Of a stretch of DNA of 64,000 nucleotides, positions 43,033-51,709 are shown one piece after another. Both the position numbers and the translations under genes were made by a program. The DNA comes from Ferrimicrobium sp. (GTDB lineage: Bacteria > Actinomycetota > Acidimicrobiia > Acidimicrobiales > Acidimicrobiaceae). How positions within the stretch are numbered: the first letter of the stretch is position 1; each line of letters opens with the position of its first letter. The stretch covers positions 124,001-188,000 of the forward strand of contig NZ_DAHVNP010000031.1 of assembly GCF_027319265.1 (NCBI RefSeq). Reading direction: 5' to 3'. The notes below the pieces were generated by a model. The model ran no database searches and had not been told where the DNA came from. It worked only from the letters and a program-made list of their open reading frames with translations.

Positions 43033-45072
43033 GTGCCACTCTTGGAAATCAAAGATCTACATACGCACATTCGGCTGCGCAAGGGTGAAGTCCGGGCGGT
43101 CGATGGCGTAAGCTTCGATGTCAATGTCGGTGAGACGGTCGGGCTGGTAGGGGAGTCCGGCTCAGGCAAAACGATGACTGGAATGTCAATTTTGGGACTG
43201 CTGCCAACTGGTGGTTACATTCCTCATGGCGAGATCCTGTTTAATGGTGTCGATCTCACGAAGCTCTCGCAAAGCCAGATGCGCAAATATCGTGGCAACG
43301 AGATCGCGATGGTCTTCCAGGACCCAATGACGTCCTTAAATCCGGTACTGACGATTGGTGACCAGATCGGCGAGACGGCGCGACTTCATCTCGGCATGAA
43401 CAAGACCGACGCTGAGGCGAGGGCGATTGAGGTGCTCAACATGGTCGGTATGCCAAACCCAAAGGAGCGGCTCACCTACTTTCCTCACCAACTCTCGGGA
43501 GGACTCCGTCAGCGTGTGATGATCGCGATGGCCCTCACCTGTGATCCAAAGTTGCTTATCCTTGACGAACCAACGACGGCACTTGATGTCACCATTCAGG
43601 CCCAGATTCTTGAACTTCTTGAGGATCTGAAGGAACGTCTTTCGATGGCGATGATACTCGTCACCCACGATATGGGTGTGATCGCTGGACGTGCTGATGA
43701 TGTGGTGGTGATGTATGCGGGCGAGGTCGCCGAGTTCGCTTCCTCCAAGGATCTGTTTCAGAACCCTTATCACCCCTATACTGAGGCTCTTTTGGCGTCA
43801 ATCCCACCCCTAGAGGGTTCGATCCCCGAGCGTCTCTACTCGATCCCAGGGTTACCGCCAGATCTCAGTACTGATTTAGTTGGTTGTAGATTTGCGCCAC
43901 GCTGTCGCTATGTCCAAGATCGATGCCGAGTTGAGGAGCCACCCTTCGAGACTCCGGATGGTTACTCACACCCGTTCAGCTGCTTTTACCCGGTCTCTGC
44001 ACCCGATCGTATTCCGGTGAATGTGATCAAACGCGATCAGGCGAGCTCAAAGACGGATCGCGAGGCCATTATCGAACTCGATCACGTCGTGAAGGAGTAC
44101 CCTGTGACAAAGGGTGCCCTTGTCCAGCGCCATATTGGTACCGTCAAGGCGGTGACCGATGTGACATTCTCGGTCTATCGCGGCGAGACATTTGGAATCG
44201 TCGGTGAGTCCGGTTGCGGCAAGACGACGACGGGTTCGATGATCGTCGGCCTAGAGGATGTCACTGCTGGAGATATTCGCTTCAAAGGTCGCTCGATTAT
44301 CAAGGATCACGGTCGCTATTTGAAGTCGGTCCGTCGGGATCTTCAGCTTATGTTCCAAGATCCTTACGCCTCGCTCGACCCGCGAATGCGGGTAAAGGAT
44401 ATCCTCTCTGAGCCGCTAACCATCCATCGTCTTGGTAGCCAACGTGAGCGCGATGCGACGGTCGCACGGCTGCTCCGCGAGGTCGGACTCTCGCCGTCGG
44501 CCGCTGACCGATATCCACATGAGTTCTCCGGTGGTCAGCGACAACGTATCGGTCTTGCTCGGGCCTTGGCGCTGCAGCCAGAGGTCATCGTGGCAGATGA
44601 GCCAGTATCGGCACTGGACGTCTCGATTCGTTCGCAGGTGCTGAACCTCATGAAGGATCTCCAGGCAGAGCATGATCTTACCTACATCATTATCTCTCAC
44701 GATCTCTCCGTTGTTCGATTCATGGCCGACCGAATCGCCGTGATGTACCTTGGCAAGCTTGTGGAGCTTGGAACAGAGGCGGACATCTTTCAGCGGGCCA
44801 AACATCCCTATACTCATATGCTCCTCGACGCCGTGCCAGAGGCGAACCCGGAGGTTGAGCTAGCTAAGGAACATGGCACCGTCCGTGGCGAAATCCCCTC
44901 CGCAATTACTCCACCCTCCGGGTGTCGCTTCCGCACCCGCTGTGCTTTTGCCCAGGATCGATGCGCAGAGGAGCAGCCGGATTACACCCAATATGGACAA
45001 GAGCACTACGCGGCCTGCTTCTATCCGATGGCACGCCCGCCGCGATTTGCCGAAACTGAGGCTGCTGGCTAG
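43033..45072 (+). CDS. Fused peptide ABC transporter ATPase (DppD-DppF type)
   Basis: A 679-residue protein carrying both ATPases of an oligo/dipeptide importer in one chain. Domain 1: Walker A GESGSGKT at 40-47, signature LSGGLRQRV, Walker B LLILDEPTTALDV, and the C-terminal oligopeptide-transporter cysteine region VGCRFAPRCRYVQDRC. Domain 2: GESGCGKT at 391-398, FSGGQRQRI, VIVADEPVSALDV, and SGCRFRTRCAFAQDRC. All nucleotide-binding residues are intact in both halves. GTG start. The matching binding protein and permeases lie on the opposite strand at 47.6-51.5 kb, so the ATPase is made from its own transcript. Confidence 0.94.
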   Translation: MPLLEIKDLHTHIRLRKGEVRAVDGVSFDVNVGETVGLVGESGSGKTMTGMSILGLLPTGGYIPHGEILFNGVDLTKLSQSQMRKYRGNEIAMVFQDPMTSLNPVLTIGDQIGETARLHLGMNKTDAEARAIEVLNMVGMPNPKERLTYFPHQLSGGLRQRVMIAMALTCDPKLLILDEPTTALDVTIQAQILELLEDLKERLSMAMILVTHDMGVIAGRADDVVVMYAGEVAEFASSKDLFQNPYHPYTEALLASIPPLEGSIPERLYSIPGLPPDLSTDLVGCRFAPRCRYVQDRCRVEEPPFETPDGYSHPFSCFYPVSAPDRIPVNVIKRDQASSKTDREAIIELDHVVKEYPVTKGALVQRHIGTVKAVTDVTFSVYRGETFGIVGESGCGKTTTGSMIVGLEDVTAGDIRFKGRSIIKDHGRYLKSVRRDLQLMFQDPYASLDPRMRVKDILSEPLTIHRLGSQRERDATVARLLREVGLSPSAADRYPHEFSGGQRQRIGLARALALQPEVIVADEPVSALDVSIRSQVLNLMKDLQAEHDLTYIIISHDLSVVRFMADRIAVMYLGKLVELGTEADIFQRAKHPYTHMLLDAVPEANPEVELAKEHGTVRGEIPSAITPPSGCRFRTRCAFAQDRCAEEQPDYTQYGQEHYAACFYPMARPPRFAETEAAG

Positions 45073-45929
45073 GCATTAGTCATGATTGCAGCGCCATGAG
45101 GTGAACGTCTCGATTGGTTGGTGAACGCATTCGCTACCACTGATTCTGAGGGAGATGGCGCTACCGAGATTGATAGATCGCGTAAGCCGAGCCCGGTCAG
45201 TTATGTGCCCGAGCTTGGTGGGTCGCCTACAGGGGATAATGAGCCATTTCGCTGGATTAGCGTGGCTAGCGTTATCAATGATGGATGGTCGTTGGTGCGC
45301 CGGGCGTGCACCGGGTCGGTAGGTGTTGTCCTATGAGGAAGGCAAGACCCTCTTCGCTGTAAGCCACGCCCCGACGTAGGCAGGGCGGCCTGATGGCTGC
45401 GGGAGAGTGCGCTGCTATGCACGACTACCCGTGGTAGCACACGGGAATGAGCTTCTATGCGTCCGGGGGAAGCCAGCTCATTGCTGCTACTGTCCAGTGA
45501 CCGAATTGGCAAAGGCTAGCCGATGGTGGCAAATGTTTGCAGGCCAGGCGTAGCTTCTCGTTGTGATGTGGGCAACATCATGGTCGCAACGTGATGGAAG
45601 CGGGCTGGGTAGAAGAACCTCATAGTACCAACAATAAATGTCTATGTTGGTGGGGTAATGCTGTGTGGGAGTTGGAATGCAGCGGATTGCAGCGGTGGGG
45701 CAATAGCATCGTACTTTCTTGCTACTCGGGCCGTACTGCGATGGCAAGCAGCTATTCGTGCTACGGCGCGGAAAAAGTATTCAAGTAGCTTGGGTCGACC
45801 TTCATCGTCTGTTAATCTTAGCCGCGATAGTACGTCCGATTATCCCGTCGTGGATGGCGGTGGGATGTCGTCATTTGGAGCAACCAACTGTGGCAAATAC
45901 TGTGTCAAGACAGTAGCAAGTTCAACTCG
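45073..45929. other. 857-bp spacer without a recognisable gene; several inverted repeats
   Basis: The largest gene-free stretch in the window. Short frames on both strands look spurious; one at 45118-45336 (72 codons) has fairly normal composition but matches nothing I know and may be a gene remnant. Inverted repeats include CTACC-cgt-GGTAG near 45427, GAGCT...AGCTC at about 45448-45480, and TGATGT-gggca-ACATCA at 45564-45580, the last flanked by CGTTG/CAACG. These could be parts of a structured RNA. I could not fit RNase P, tmRNA, SRP RNA, 6S or a known riboswitch. Confidence 0.4.
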
Positions 45930-47522
45930 TTACTTCGAAGGGCACGCCTTCGGATCCCACCAACTGATCGGTTCAGAGGCGCTCCAAAGATTGGTGTTAG
46001 CGAGCTGGGTCACGCTTTGAACATTGCTGGAGGACCCGCTGCTGGTTGCACTCGACGATGATGAGCTGTTACCGGTGCTAGAGGAGGAAGAGCTCGCTGT
46101 ACTTGGTGGTGGGTCGACGGCAACGGTGGAGCCTGTGGTGAGGACGACATCAGCGGACTGTGAACTTGGCCCTTCGGCCATAATCGCTTGACCGGTCAAT
46201 GAAGAGAGGACCTTCTCTCCCATCGCCAGGTCACCAGGTCGATACCGCACCACCGCTTCGGAGTCGGTTCCGGCGTAGGTGGCGTTACCGATAGAATCGA
46301 TCTTGTAGCCAAGAGCTCGTAAGCCGGAGGCCGTTTGCGCGGCCTCATTCGTAACGCCAGACCCGTTCAGGACCGAAACCGTCACGGAACCTGGGGATAC
46401 CGCCTGGTAGTCCACCGCACTTGTGCCTAGGAACTTGGAGATTTGCGTGAGATCATTGGGTTGGTAGGGCAGGACGATCGATCCAGGAGCCTGATAGTTA
46501 CTGGGGTTGGCAAGATCATGGAAGGTGCCATTGGGAATGATCACCGGCAGGGTGACCGTAGGAATAGCGCCGGGATTTACGTGTGAGTAGGTCAAGGCTA
46601 GTGAGACGAGGTCGCTGAGGGTGAAGCCTTGGTCGAGCTTCAGTGCTGGGAGAATGGAGCCCAACAACGCGTTAGCGTTCAAGGGATTGGATAACGCCGA
46701 TGTCTTAATTTGAGAGGCGAGAACTCTCAGAAAGATATGCGTCCGTTGAATGCGACCAAGATCACCGGTTCCATCGTACTTCCACGTTCCCGTCGTCGGG
46801 TCGTAGTAGTACAGATGCCTCGCGCGAACAAGCGCTAACGCCTGGGTGCCGTTGAGGTGCTGACATCCGGGTTGCGTGATGTTGAGTCCCGAATAGTAGT
46901 CCTTCAACTTGGTCGGGAAGTCAATAGTGATGCCGCCGAGGGTGTTCACCACCTTTTCAAAGGTATAGAAGTTGAGTTCTACGTAGTGGCTGATAGGAAT
47001 GCCGAGATCCTGTTGGATCGCTTTGACGAGCATCGTTGGGCCAAACTTCCGGTTGAGGTAGGTGTCCTCGGCGGAGTTCAGCGAATCATCGACCCGTAGC
47101 TGCAACCCAGTGCCACCGGGCATGGGCATCCAAAGGTCCCGCGGTATGGAGAGTAGATAGGCTGAATGCTTCGCTGGGTCGAGGTGTAGTACCATGGTGA
47201 CGTCGCTGCGTCCGCCACCGACCTGGGAACACGTGCCGAAATGGTTGTTCTGTTTCTGATAGAAACTCGAATACTTCTTCAACGTGCAGCGGCTATTGTC
47301 TCCCACCAGGAGAATATTCTCGGGCTTGCCGCTCGGGGCTTGGGTGGTGAGTCCATCGACGTGGACGCGGCCTATCTGATCGTAGCGGTAGTGCACATAG
47401 ACGTAGCCACTCACCCCTAGGATCAGGATCAAGACGAGAAAACCGACTAGTCCTGTGACCAGGCGACGCCTGCGACGTAGTTTGGAGGACTTGACGATCT
47501 TTTTTTGGTGTTGATGAGTCAC
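45930..47522 (-). CDS. LytR-CpsA-Psr family cell-wall glycopolymer ligase with LytR_C domain
   Basis: LCP enzymes transfer lipid-linked glycopolymers to peptidoglycan outside the membrane. The 530-residue protein has a basic N-terminus (KLRRRRRLV), one membrane segment (about 23-46), and the LCP domain with ENILLVGDNSR, GGGRSDVTMVLHLD, AYLLSIPRDLW and LNGTQALALVRARH, which hold the conserved Arg and Asp residues. A C-terminal LytR_C domain follows (about 375-455; SVTVSVLNGSGVTNEAAQTA), then a Ser-rich tail. GTG start. It lies 58 bp downstream of dppC on the same strand and may be read through from that operon. Confidence 0.9.
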   Translation of the reverse strand: MTHQHQKKIVKSSKLRRRRRLVTGLVGFLVLILILGVSGYVYVHYRYDQIGRVHVDGLTTQAPSGKPENILLVGDNSRCTLKKYSSFYQKQNNHFGTCSQVGGGRSDVTMVLHLDPAKHSAYLLSIPRDLWMPMPGGTGLQLRVDDSLNSAEDTYLNRKFGPTMLVKAIQQDLGIPISHYVELNFYTFEKVVNTLGGITIDFPTKLKDYYSGLNITQPGCQHLNGTQALALVRARHLYYYDPTTGTWKYDGTGDLGRIQRTHIFLRVLASQIKTSALSNPLNANALLGSILPALKLDQGFTLSDLVSLALTYSHVNPGAIPTVTLPVIIPNGTFHDLANPSNYQAPGSIVLPYQPNDLTQISKFLGTSAVDYQAVSPGSVTVSVLNGSGVTNEAAQTASGLRALGYKIDSIGNATYAGTDSEAVVRYRPGDLAMGEKVLSSLTGQAIMAEGPSSQSADVVLTTGSTVAVDPPPSTASSSSSSTGNSSSSSSATSSGSSSNVQSVTQLANTNLWSASEPISWWDPKACPSK

Positions 47523-47580
47523 GATTCGAATAGGTTAGTTGGCGTCAGTGCCTTCGGCGCAGTCAGAATCTCAGCTCCCC

Positions 47581-48531
47581 TTAACGGCGCTGCAGGCGAA
47601 CCTCAAGCGCGTCGCGTAATGCGTCACCAATGAAGTTGAAGGCGAGGACGGTGAGGACGATCAAAAGGCCGGCAGGATAGATGAGCCACCAGTAGCCGTC
47701 ATAGATGTAACTGACACCACCGGAGAGCATCGAACCCCAGTCAGCTGCTGGCGGTGCGAGACCAAAGCCGAGAAACCCGAGGGTCGCCAAGATAAGAATC
47801 GAGTTTGCCACGGTGAAGGTAGCCTGCACGACGACGACACCGATGGTGTTCGGGATGATATGGCGGGTGATCGTGCGGAGGCGGCCCCCACCCATGATCC
47901 GCACGGCACGTACGTACTCACGTGTGCGAAGGCTTAGCGTCTCACCGCGCACCAACCGTGCTGCGGTAAGCCACGAGACGATCGAGATGGTGATGATCAA
48001 CAGCAAAACCGTCGGGTGATAGATCGTCTCGAGGTAGAGGAGGATGAAGATCGTTGGTACGGCGAGGAGGACATCAACGATGCGCATCATGATCGTGTCG
48101 ACAAAGCCACCGAGGAAACCCGAGATGGCTCCCCACAGGGTCCCGATGACCGTTGCAATAAGGGCCGAGATAATACCGATAATCAGGCTATCTTGACCAC
48201 CCGTCATCAATCGCCCAAGGACGTCGCGTCCGCTCGGATCGGTGCCAAGTGGGTGACCGGGACCTGGTGGAAGGTTGATACTGTAGGTCGCAACCGTTGT
48301 GTCGGAGTGATAGAAGATAGGCCCTGCGAAACTGAAGAGGATGAGGAGAACGAGCAGTCCTACTCCCAGTATGCCGAGTTTGTTGTCGAAAAACGAACGT
48401 ACCAGGAGGCGCCACGCCGAGCCCGAGCCCGAGACTTCCCCACCATCGGGTGTCGAGGGGAGATTGGTGCCAGCGAAGGGAGCGGCAAACTCTCGTTCAA
48501 CTTCGGGATTGAGATCTTCGGTGATCGACAT
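47581..48531 (-). CDS. Peptide ABC transporter permease (DppC/OppC type)
   Basis: A 316-residue inner-membrane permease. The N-terminal cytoplasmic segment ends WRLLVRSFFDNKLGILGV, typical for OppC. Six membrane segments follow, with HPLGTDPSGRDVLGRLM after the first and the ATPase-coupling loop EYVRAVRIMGGGRLRTITRHI with PNT after it. GGAAGGAAG precedes the ATG. Lies 17 bp after dppB; it should partner the fused ATPase encoded at 43.0-45.1 kb. Confidence 0.93.
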   Translation of the reverse strand: MSITEDLNPEVEREFAAPFAGTNLPSTPDGGEVSGSGSAWRLLVRSFFDNKLGILGVGLLVLLILFSFAGPIFYHSDTTVATYSINLPPGPGHPLGTDPSGRDVLGRLMTGGQDSLIIGIISALIATVIGTLWGAISGFLGGFVDTIMMRIVDVLLAVPTIFILLYLETIYHPTVLLLIITISIVSWLTAARLVRGETLSLRTREYVRAVRIMGGGRLRTITRHIIPNTIGVVVVQATFTVANSILILATLGFLGFGLAPPAADWGSMLSGGVSYIYDGYWWLIYPAGLLIVLTVLAFNFIGDALRDALEVRLQRR

Positions 48532-48548
48532 GATGCGAAGCTTCCTTC

Positions 48549-49493
48549 CTAGTAGCGTACGCGGGGATCGAGCGCCGCGTAGGCGATGTCGGCGAGTAGG
48601 TTTCCAACTACGGTAGCGATCGCCACTACCAGTGTGATGCCGAGGGCAGTGGGGTAGTCCTGACTGGTGAGAGCGTTGATGTAATCAGAGCCGATTCCCG
48701 GATAGTTGAAGGTGATCTCGGTCACCAGACCAGCAGTCAAGACGGCGGGGAGCGTCAGGCCAATCAACGTCACGATAGGGATGAGTGAATTGCGTAACAT
48801 GTGCTTGAAGAGCACTACCCGTTCGGAGAGGCCCTTGGCGCGTGCGGTCCTGATGAAGTCTTGGGCAAGTGACTCAATGGCGGAGGAGCGCATGAAACGC
48901 GAGTAGCCAGCGAAGTTGACCAGCGCCAAGGTGGCTATTGGAAGGATTAGGGCCATTGGTTGACTTAAGATCTGCCCAACTGTTGATCCCTGCGGCGCCT
49001 CGGCGGGGAGCAGGTGGAGGTACTCGGAAAAGCCGAAAATCAGTAGCTCACCAAGAAAGAAGGTTGGCATTGCATAGAGGACAAAGGAGATACCAGTAAT
49101 GCCTTGGTCCGCGAACTTGTTGCGGCGAACTGCCTGAAAGATGCCAATCGGTACCGCGACCACGATCGAGATCAACAGTGCGACTCCAACCAGGAGTAGG
49201 GATTTTGGTGCGTCGCGGTTGAGGATCGAGCCGACGGACTCGTTGAGCTTGTAGGACTGACCCAAGGTGTGTTGCCACACCACTTGATAGAGGTAGTGCC
49301 AGAGCTGAAAGTAGAAGGGTTTGTTCAGGTAGTTCTGGATGATGAAGGCATGAACCTGCGCCTGCGATGCATGGAAACCGACGATCGCGCGGGCAGGGTC
49401 TGGAAGTAGTGTCTGCAGGATGAACATAATAACTAAGACGCCGAGCACTACAATGAGCGACTGAATAATTCGGCGAATGGTGTAACCAACCAT
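48549..49493 (-). CDS. Peptide ABC transporter permease (DppB/OppB type)
   Basis: A 314-residue permease with the OppB opening MVGYTIRRIIQSLIVVLGV, a long periplasmic loop, and the coupling loop DFIRTARAKGLSERVVLFKHMLRNSL followed by IPIVTLIG. The frame extends upstream to 49532, but ATG at 49493 has AGAGGGGAAG at good spacing and matches the family N-terminus. Located between the binding protein and dppC. Confidence 0.93.
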   Translation of the reverse strand: MVGYTIRRIIQSLIVVLGVLVIMFILQTLLPDPARAIVGFHASQAQVHAFIIQNYLNKPFYFQLWHYLYQVVWQHTLGQSYKLNESVGSILNRDAPKSLLLVGVALLISIVVAVPIGIFQAVRRNKFADQGITGISFVLYAMPTFFLGELLIFGFSEYLHLLPAEAPQGSTVGQILSQPMALILPIATLALVNFAGYSRFMRSSAIESLAQDFIRTARAKGLSERVVLFKHMLRNSLIPIVTLIGLTLPAVLTAGLVTEITFNYPGIGSDYINALTSQDYPTALGITLVVAIATVVGNLLADIAYAALDPRVRY

Positions 49494-49597
49494 GGCTTCC
49501 CCTCTAGCAGCAGCAGTAGATGTGTCCAGCACAATGACGACCCTGACCTGTAGCGTAGCAGCTATTGGACAGGGCCGTCATTGGCATGGCGCGATTA

Positions 49598-51454
49598 TTA
49601 CTTAGTAAAGTACCAGTTCTCAGGTGTGAGATTCAGGTACGGGTTCTGGGTCACGCCACCGAGCTTGCTCGACACCAGTGAGATGGAGTAGTCGGGCGAT
49701 GGCTGGTAGATAACAGGAAGCTGCTTGACCATATAGTTTTGATATGCATCAAGGGCGGCCTGTGGATCAGAGGACGTGTGGGTAGCGGCGATCAACGTGT
49801 TCGCAGTATTGCTGGAATAACTGCCGAAGTTCGAGCCTGACCCACTGCCGAAGAGCTCGCCACCGGATGGATAGTTATCCGGGCTGTACTCCCAGCCGCC
49901 GGCCCAGTTCTCCATCTCCCACTTACACGAGGCCTGAGAAGAAGTACAAGGAGCGGCGTTGGTGATCACCGTATCGAAGGTCGCCGATGTCAGGTTGATG
50001 GTGATTCCCGCCTGCTTTGCGGCAGACGCATAGGCAGCCATCTCCTGCTCAGTCGCAGTGTTGCCAGAGGCGTACTGCAGGTTGAGGTTCAGGGCCAAGC
50101 CCTTCGAGACACCAGCACCACAGTCGGTAGCCGCTGAGCCAGGACTCTCACAGGTCATCACGCCATTGACCATCTTAAAACCATGGGAGGTCAAGAGGTT
50201 CTTGGCGGCAGAGACCGAGTAGGGGTATGGATTCGACTTCGAGTTCGCATCTGCGAAGGGGTTGGCAGGTGCGAGCGGGACTGGCGAATAGCTCGGAACC
50301 GCATAGCCCTTCAGGAAGGTCGAAATCCACGCAGGCTGATCAACCAAATGCTGGAGCGCCTGGCGGAAATAGAGCTGCTTGAAGAGTGGTCCATAGGTCG
50401 GGTTGTTGTAGTTCTCTACCCAGTAGTCAAAGCCAAGATCAATCCATGGCTCCACCTTGTAGCCGAGAGACTCAACGTAGGACTTCTGCGAGAGGTCGGT
50501 GACCGGCAGATAACCATAGGTGATGGCGTTGTTACCGGCACGAAGGACGTTGAACTCCGATGAACTAGAGATGAATGGCAGCTCAACGAACTCTGACAGG
50601 CTCGGCTTGACCGGACCCGAGTAGTCGGTGTTTGGCACAAAGACAGCCTTGCCAGCAGTGGTAAAGCTCTGGAGCTTCCATGGGCCGTCAACGACGGACC
50701 AGATGGGGCTCGTGGCATACGTGGAGAGGTCACCGGCTTGGCCGCTCAAGAACTTGTAGACCGCCTGGGCACCACTTGTGGTGGTATCGGGCAAGTTGGC
50801 CGCCGTCGGGCTCGGCGCCGGTTGGTTGAGCGAGGTACGATCCCATGCCATTGGCAACGGAGTGATCTGCGAGAGCTCGTTGTAGGTAAACCACGTTGGG
50901 CTATAGGACTTATTCAGCTGAAACACCACTGTCGAGGCATTTGGAGCTGAGTAGGATACGACGTTATCAGGGAAGTCGCCAGGTACGTAGGCCGCCCAAT
51001 CGGTCTTGTTTGCCTTTAGGAGGTTCATCCAGAAGATCACATCGCGCGAGGTCACGGACTCACCGTCTGACCACTTGTACTTCTTCAGGGTGATGGTGAC
51101 CGTTTTGTCATTGTTCGAATAGACCGGAGTGTTGGCCAATGACAGACTGGTGTTGAGCTCGGCCTTGTTCCCAACTCCAAAGAAGTACAGCGGGCGGTAC
51201 ATGAGCGCCTGGAACTGTGAAAGGTTATCGACAGAGAAGTCAGTGCTCGGGGTGAGCGGGAAGATATAGTTCGGATTTGCCCCTGGACCCTCCGCGAAGT
51301 AGGCAACTCCACCCTTGACCTTTGTCGCGGTAGACGTGGTGCTCGAGGTGGACTTTGTACTCGTTGAACTCGAACCACAAGCCGCAAGCAGCATTGCAGC
51401 TGCAGCGGTGGTTCCGATGATTGCGGCGGTCTTCCGCCTTGACGTTTTCTTCAT
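49598..51454 (-). CDS. Peptide-binding lipoprotein of the ABC transporter (SBP family 5)
   Basis: A 618-residue extracytoplasmic binding protein that delivers peptides to the permeases. The signal peptide MKKTSRRKTAAIIGTTAAAA ends in the lipobox LLAAC, with Cys26 as lipid anchor, followed by a Ser/Thr linker. Family 5 features include TVTITLKKYKWSDGESVTSRDVIF and the hinge region FVELPFISSSSEFNVLRAG. An in-frame ATG at 51475 would add seven residues; I prefer 51454, directly at MKK with GGGG upstream. First gene of the minus-strand transporter unit. Close homologues are often annotated as ABC transporter substrate-binding proteins without a tested ligand. Confidence 0.9.
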   Translation of the reverse strand: MKKTSRRKTAAIIGTTAAAAMLLAACGSSSTSTKSTSSTTSTATKVKGGVAYFAEGPGANPNYIFPLTPSTDFSVDNLSQFQALMYRPLYFFGVGNKAELNTSLSLANTPVYSNNDKTVTITLKKYKWSDGESVTSRDVIFWMNLLKANKTDWAAYVPGDFPDNVVSYSAPNASTVVFQLNKSYSPTWFTYNELSQITPLPMAWDRTSLNQPAPSPTAANLPDTTTSGAQAVYKFLSGQAGDLSTYATSPIWSVVDGPWKLQSFTTAGKAVFVPNTDYSGPVKPSLSEFVELPFISSSSEFNVLRAGNNAITYGYLPVTDLSQKSYVESLGYKVEPWIDLGFDYWVENYNNPTYGPLFKQLYFRQALQHLVDQPAWISTFLKGYAVPSYSPVPLAPANPFADANSKSNPYPYSVSAAKNLLTSHGFKMVNGVMTCESPGSAATDCGAGVSKGLALNLNLQYASGNTATEQEMAAYASAAKQAGITINLTSATFDTVITNAAPCTSSQASCKWEMENWAGGWEYSPDNYPSGGELFGSGSGSNFGSYSSNTANTLIAATHTSSDPQAALDAYQNYMVKQLPVIYQPSPDYSISLVSSKLGGVTQNPYLNLTPENWYFTK

Positions 51455-51648
51455 TGGTTCCCCAATTCCTCCCATATATCTCGCTCCCTTGCACTCCTAC
51501 GCGCAGGGGTCGAAGTTATGTTACGCTATTTCTGCATGGAATGCGCCACCCCTTTGGGGAGTTCTTTGACATTTCACACAAAACTTTTCGAGTTCGAGGG
51601 TTGTTGATCGATGAATATGCAGGCGGCCAGGGACTTTGCGCAGCACTG

Positions 51649-51654
51649 TATAAT
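51649..51654 (+). promoter_or_regulatory. -10 element (TATAAT) upstream of the MFS gene
   Basis: A perfect TATAAT, which places transcription start near 51661, about 50 bp before the MFS start codon. No good -35 is seen at 16-18 bp, so an activator or extended -10 may compensate. Confidence 0.5.
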
Positions 51655-51668
51655 CTAGAAGAACATAG

Positions 51669-51687
51669 CCTTAAGGAAATCTTAAGG
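51669..51687. promoter_or_regulatory. Perfect operator-like dyad downstream of the MFS promoter
   Basis: CCTTAAG-gaaat-CTTAAGG: seven-base perfect arms separated by five bases, covering about +9 to +27 relative to the predicted start. This is the classic position for a repressor such as a TetR- or MarR-type protein. No regulator gene adjoins, so the repressor would act in trans. Confidence 0.5.
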
Positions 51688-51709
51688 TTATTATCAGATT
51701 GGATGAAGT

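Noticed and set aside
45118-45336. 72-codon plus-strand frame as a real gene
   Set aside because: Composition is plausible but there is no family match, conserved motif or strong ribosome-binding site; left as a possible remnant.
45330-45510. Cobalamin riboswitch or other known RNA (fragments such as ACTGT and AAGCCAG)
   Set aside because: The fragments are in the wrong order and spacing for the B12 core, and the downstream gene on that strand is lacking. RNase P, tmRNA and SRP cores were also absent.
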